Positions 48,602 through 49,617 of a stretch of 49,617 nt of DNA are shown one piece after another. Position 1 is the stretch's first letter; each line of letters opens with the position of its first letter. The DNA comes from a virus. Both the position numbers and the translations under genes were made by a program. Under the pieces are notes generated by a model. It was not told where the DNA came from, ran no database searches, and saw only the letters and a program-made list of their open reading frames with translations. The stretch spans positions 1-49,617 of IMG/VR virus record IMGVR_UViG_3300013772_000010; one strand, written 5' to 3'.

Positions 48602-49113
48602 CATTTATGAAAGAAATAAACTTGATTTTGCATCACAGCCCCGTAAGAACCTGATACCACAAGAGAGTGCGCGGTTAGTGCTAATATGTACTCGCTCATA
48701 ACTCCATTTGTGCTTTCTAAAAACAATCTGCCTGTTAATGCATAATAAATATCAGATACATACCAAAAACCTGCGGTTTGAGCGTTTCCCACAGTTCCCG
48801 AGCTTTCCTGCATTTCAGGTTGAGATGCGGCACCATAAGGAGTGCTTACCAAAGTATATATTGGTTGAGCGGTCGCGGTAGGAACTGTCTTCATGGATTG
48901 GTTGGACACTCCGTTTTGGAAATAACACGAGCTATCAAGATACCAAGTCCCGATTAAACACGCCTGAGCGCTTGCTACGTTATTTGTAGTGCTTGCTGTA
49001 CTTGTTGGAGTAGATGTTCGTGCAGCAGGAGTTGTTGTAGCTGGCTTTTTGCACTCGCTGAATATCAGCAATGCAGGAATCATTAATGTCCAAAAGTTAA
49101 ATTTAATTTTCAT
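48601..49113 (-). CDS. Lipocalin-like lipoprotein
   Basis: 170 residues. A signal sequence (FWTLMIPALLIFSEC) ends in a Cys followed by KK, a loose lipobox. A Thr/Ala/Ser-rich linker leads to LIGTWYLDSSCYFQNG and YALTGRLFLESTNG, ending in beta strands (YILALTAHSLVVSGSYG). This matches lipocalin-like domains of Bacteroidota lipoproteins: the GTW start and repeated strands. Such a surface lipoprotein could block phage receptors (superinfection exclusion). It has its own 12-mer 45 bases upstream. Confidence 0.6.
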   Translation of the reverse strand: MKIKFNFWTLMIPALLIFSECKKPATTTPAARTSTPTSTASTTNNVASAQACLIGTWYLDSSCYFQNGVSNQSMKTVPTATAQPIYTLVSTPYGAASQPEMQESSGTVGNAQTAGFWYVSDIYYALTGRLFLESTNGVMSEYILALTAHSLVVSGSYGAVMQNQVYFFHK

Positions 49114-49157
49114 TTTGTTTTATTTTTAATTTGGTTATAAAGGTAAACAATATTTTG

Positions 49158-49169
49158 AAAGTAGTAAAA
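49158..49169 (-). promoter_or_regulatory. Copy 4 of 12-mer AAAGTAGTAAAA, lipoprotein leader
   Basis: Exact copy in the same orientation as copies 1 and 2. It is 45 bases upstream of ATG 49113, between that start and the stop of the gene at 49178. Confidence 0.5.
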
Positions 49170-49177
49170 TGCAGGAG

Positions 49178-49417
49178 TTACTCTGCATCCCACGAAACGT
49201 ACCGTCCAAATAACGACCATAACTCTATGTAAACTCCCCAAGTAACTATTTTGGTAGAATTATTTACCCAGTCATTAATGGACGCCTGTCCTATACGGAT
49301 CTCATTTACCTTAGCTATTATAGCATTCATGGTTTTAGGTTTGTACTTTGTGTCTACTCTTCGGGCAAAATGCTTGCGAAGGTTTTGTTCTTCTTCTTGT
49401 GTCAGAATAGTATTCAT
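49178..49417 (-). CDS. Hypothetical protein, 79 aa
   Basis: Start taken as ATG 49417 (MNTILTQEEEQNLRKHFARR); upstream in-frame codons fall in the hairpin region. Basic helix, then IIAKVNEIRIGQASINDWVN and an aromatic end. Possibly a DNA-binding regulator. Unknown family. Confidence 0.5.
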   Translation of the reverse strand: MNTILTQEEEQNLRKHFARRVDTKYKPKTMNAIIAKVNEIRIGQASINDWVNNSTKIVTWGVYIELWSLFGRYVSWDAE

Positions 49418-49472
49418 TACAATGCGCATGTGGTGTATATTAAAATGTGAATAATAATTTGGGGGAGTATTC

Positions 49473-49534
49473 AGCAGACGCAACGCTAAGTTACGCCTGC
49501 TTATACCTGATGCGATAACCCTATCAACGCATCA
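49473..49534 (-). ncRNA. Tandem hairpins in intergenic region
   Basis: Hairpin 1: bases 49501-49490 pair with 49484-49473 over a 5-base loop, 12 continuous pairs including two G-U. Hairpin 2: TGATGCG (49508-49514) with CGCATCA (49528-49534), 7 pairs, loop 13 bases; on the plus strand it is followed by ATTTTTT, as in an intrinsic terminator. On the minus strand neither hairpin has a U-run. Confidence 0.45.
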
Positions 49535-49539
49535 ATTTT

Positions 49540-49617
49540 TTAATTAAGGAACCATTCTCCAAACATCTCGTCTTCCATTTCCTTACCGTTGTCCTGCACA
49601 TAAGTAACTACTATATC
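49540..49617 (-). CDS. C-terminal end of a gene cut by the right window edge
   Basis: Minus-strand frame open from 49617 to TAA 49540; visible end YVQDNGKEMEDEMFGEWFLN. Acidic, protein-like. Only 25 residues are visible, so no function can be given. Confidence 0.4.
   Translation of the reverse strand, partial: DIVVTYVQDNGKEMEDEMFGEWFLN

Noticed and set aside
1-49617. tRNA genes, CRISPR arrays, insertion sequences
   Set aside because: Intergenic gaps are too short or show no cloverleaf, no regular repeats and no transposase; nothing could be supported by eye.

Overview
This window looks like part of a crAss-like phage genome (order Crassvirales) infecting a Bacteroidota host. The evidence is a giant virion RNA polymerase with an RNAP-type DxDxD loop followed by a second giant virion-type protein, then an oppositely oriented replication and accessory block with family B DNA polymerase, DnaG-type primase, SF4 helicase, OB-type DNA-binding proteins and a uracil-DNA-glycosylase homologue. 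DNA is AT-rich, starts are preceded by A-rich stretches, and several promoters fit the Bacteroidota form TTTG-N19/20-TAnnTTTG. No tRNA, rRNA, CRISPR array or integrase was seen.
Layout: bases 1-14054 (+) hold the end of the late/virion block, two giant proteins, the first cut by the left window edge. Both carry an HExxH motif in their N-terminal part. Bases 14055-14107 are a convergent junction with a candidate bidirectional terminator. From 14108 to the right edge nearly everything is on the minus strand, read right to left. About 14.1-31.6 kb is replication and nucleotide metabolism: NUMOD-type DNA-binding protein, PolB, GIY-YIG protein, primase, two OB-type proteins, coiled-coil protein, PRPP synthetase, helicase, AP2 protein and a DnaA-domain-IV-like protein. 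Bases 31645-32592 (+) are a lysis cassette (holin-like and two spanin-like genes) fed by overlapping divergent promoters. Bases 32.5-38.3 kb hold small early genes: UDG homologue, T5orf172/MUG113, YopX and a pair of paralogues. Bases 38.3-42.1 kb are a compact surface-glycan cassette (pyruvyl transferase, methyltransferase, three glycosyltransferases, small RHH protein). Bases 42.2-49.6 kb hold many short early genes, including a GT25-type glycosyltransferase, an HNH nuclease and a lipocalin-like lipoprotein, plus two stretches able to fold into RNA hairpins.
The minus block is tightly packed; ATGA and TAATG stop/start overlaps are everywhere, so translational coupling is likely. These overlaps also helped place several genes shorter than 60 codons that a length-filtered ORF search would miss.
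Most interesting signals: (i) an exact 12-mer, AAAGTAGTAAAA, present four times and only between genes upstream of minus-strand genes, a candidate phage promoter or operator; (ii) a UDG-fold protein that has lost its catalytic and uracil-recognition residues; (iii) the phage-encoded glycan cassette; (iv) three genes whose reading frames start convincingly only at AUA; (v) a small gene split by a canonical A_AAA_AAA slippery site; (vi) an out-of-frame HAD/AP2 chimera; (vii) GC-rich structured intergenic RNA candidates near 48.3 and 49.5 kb.
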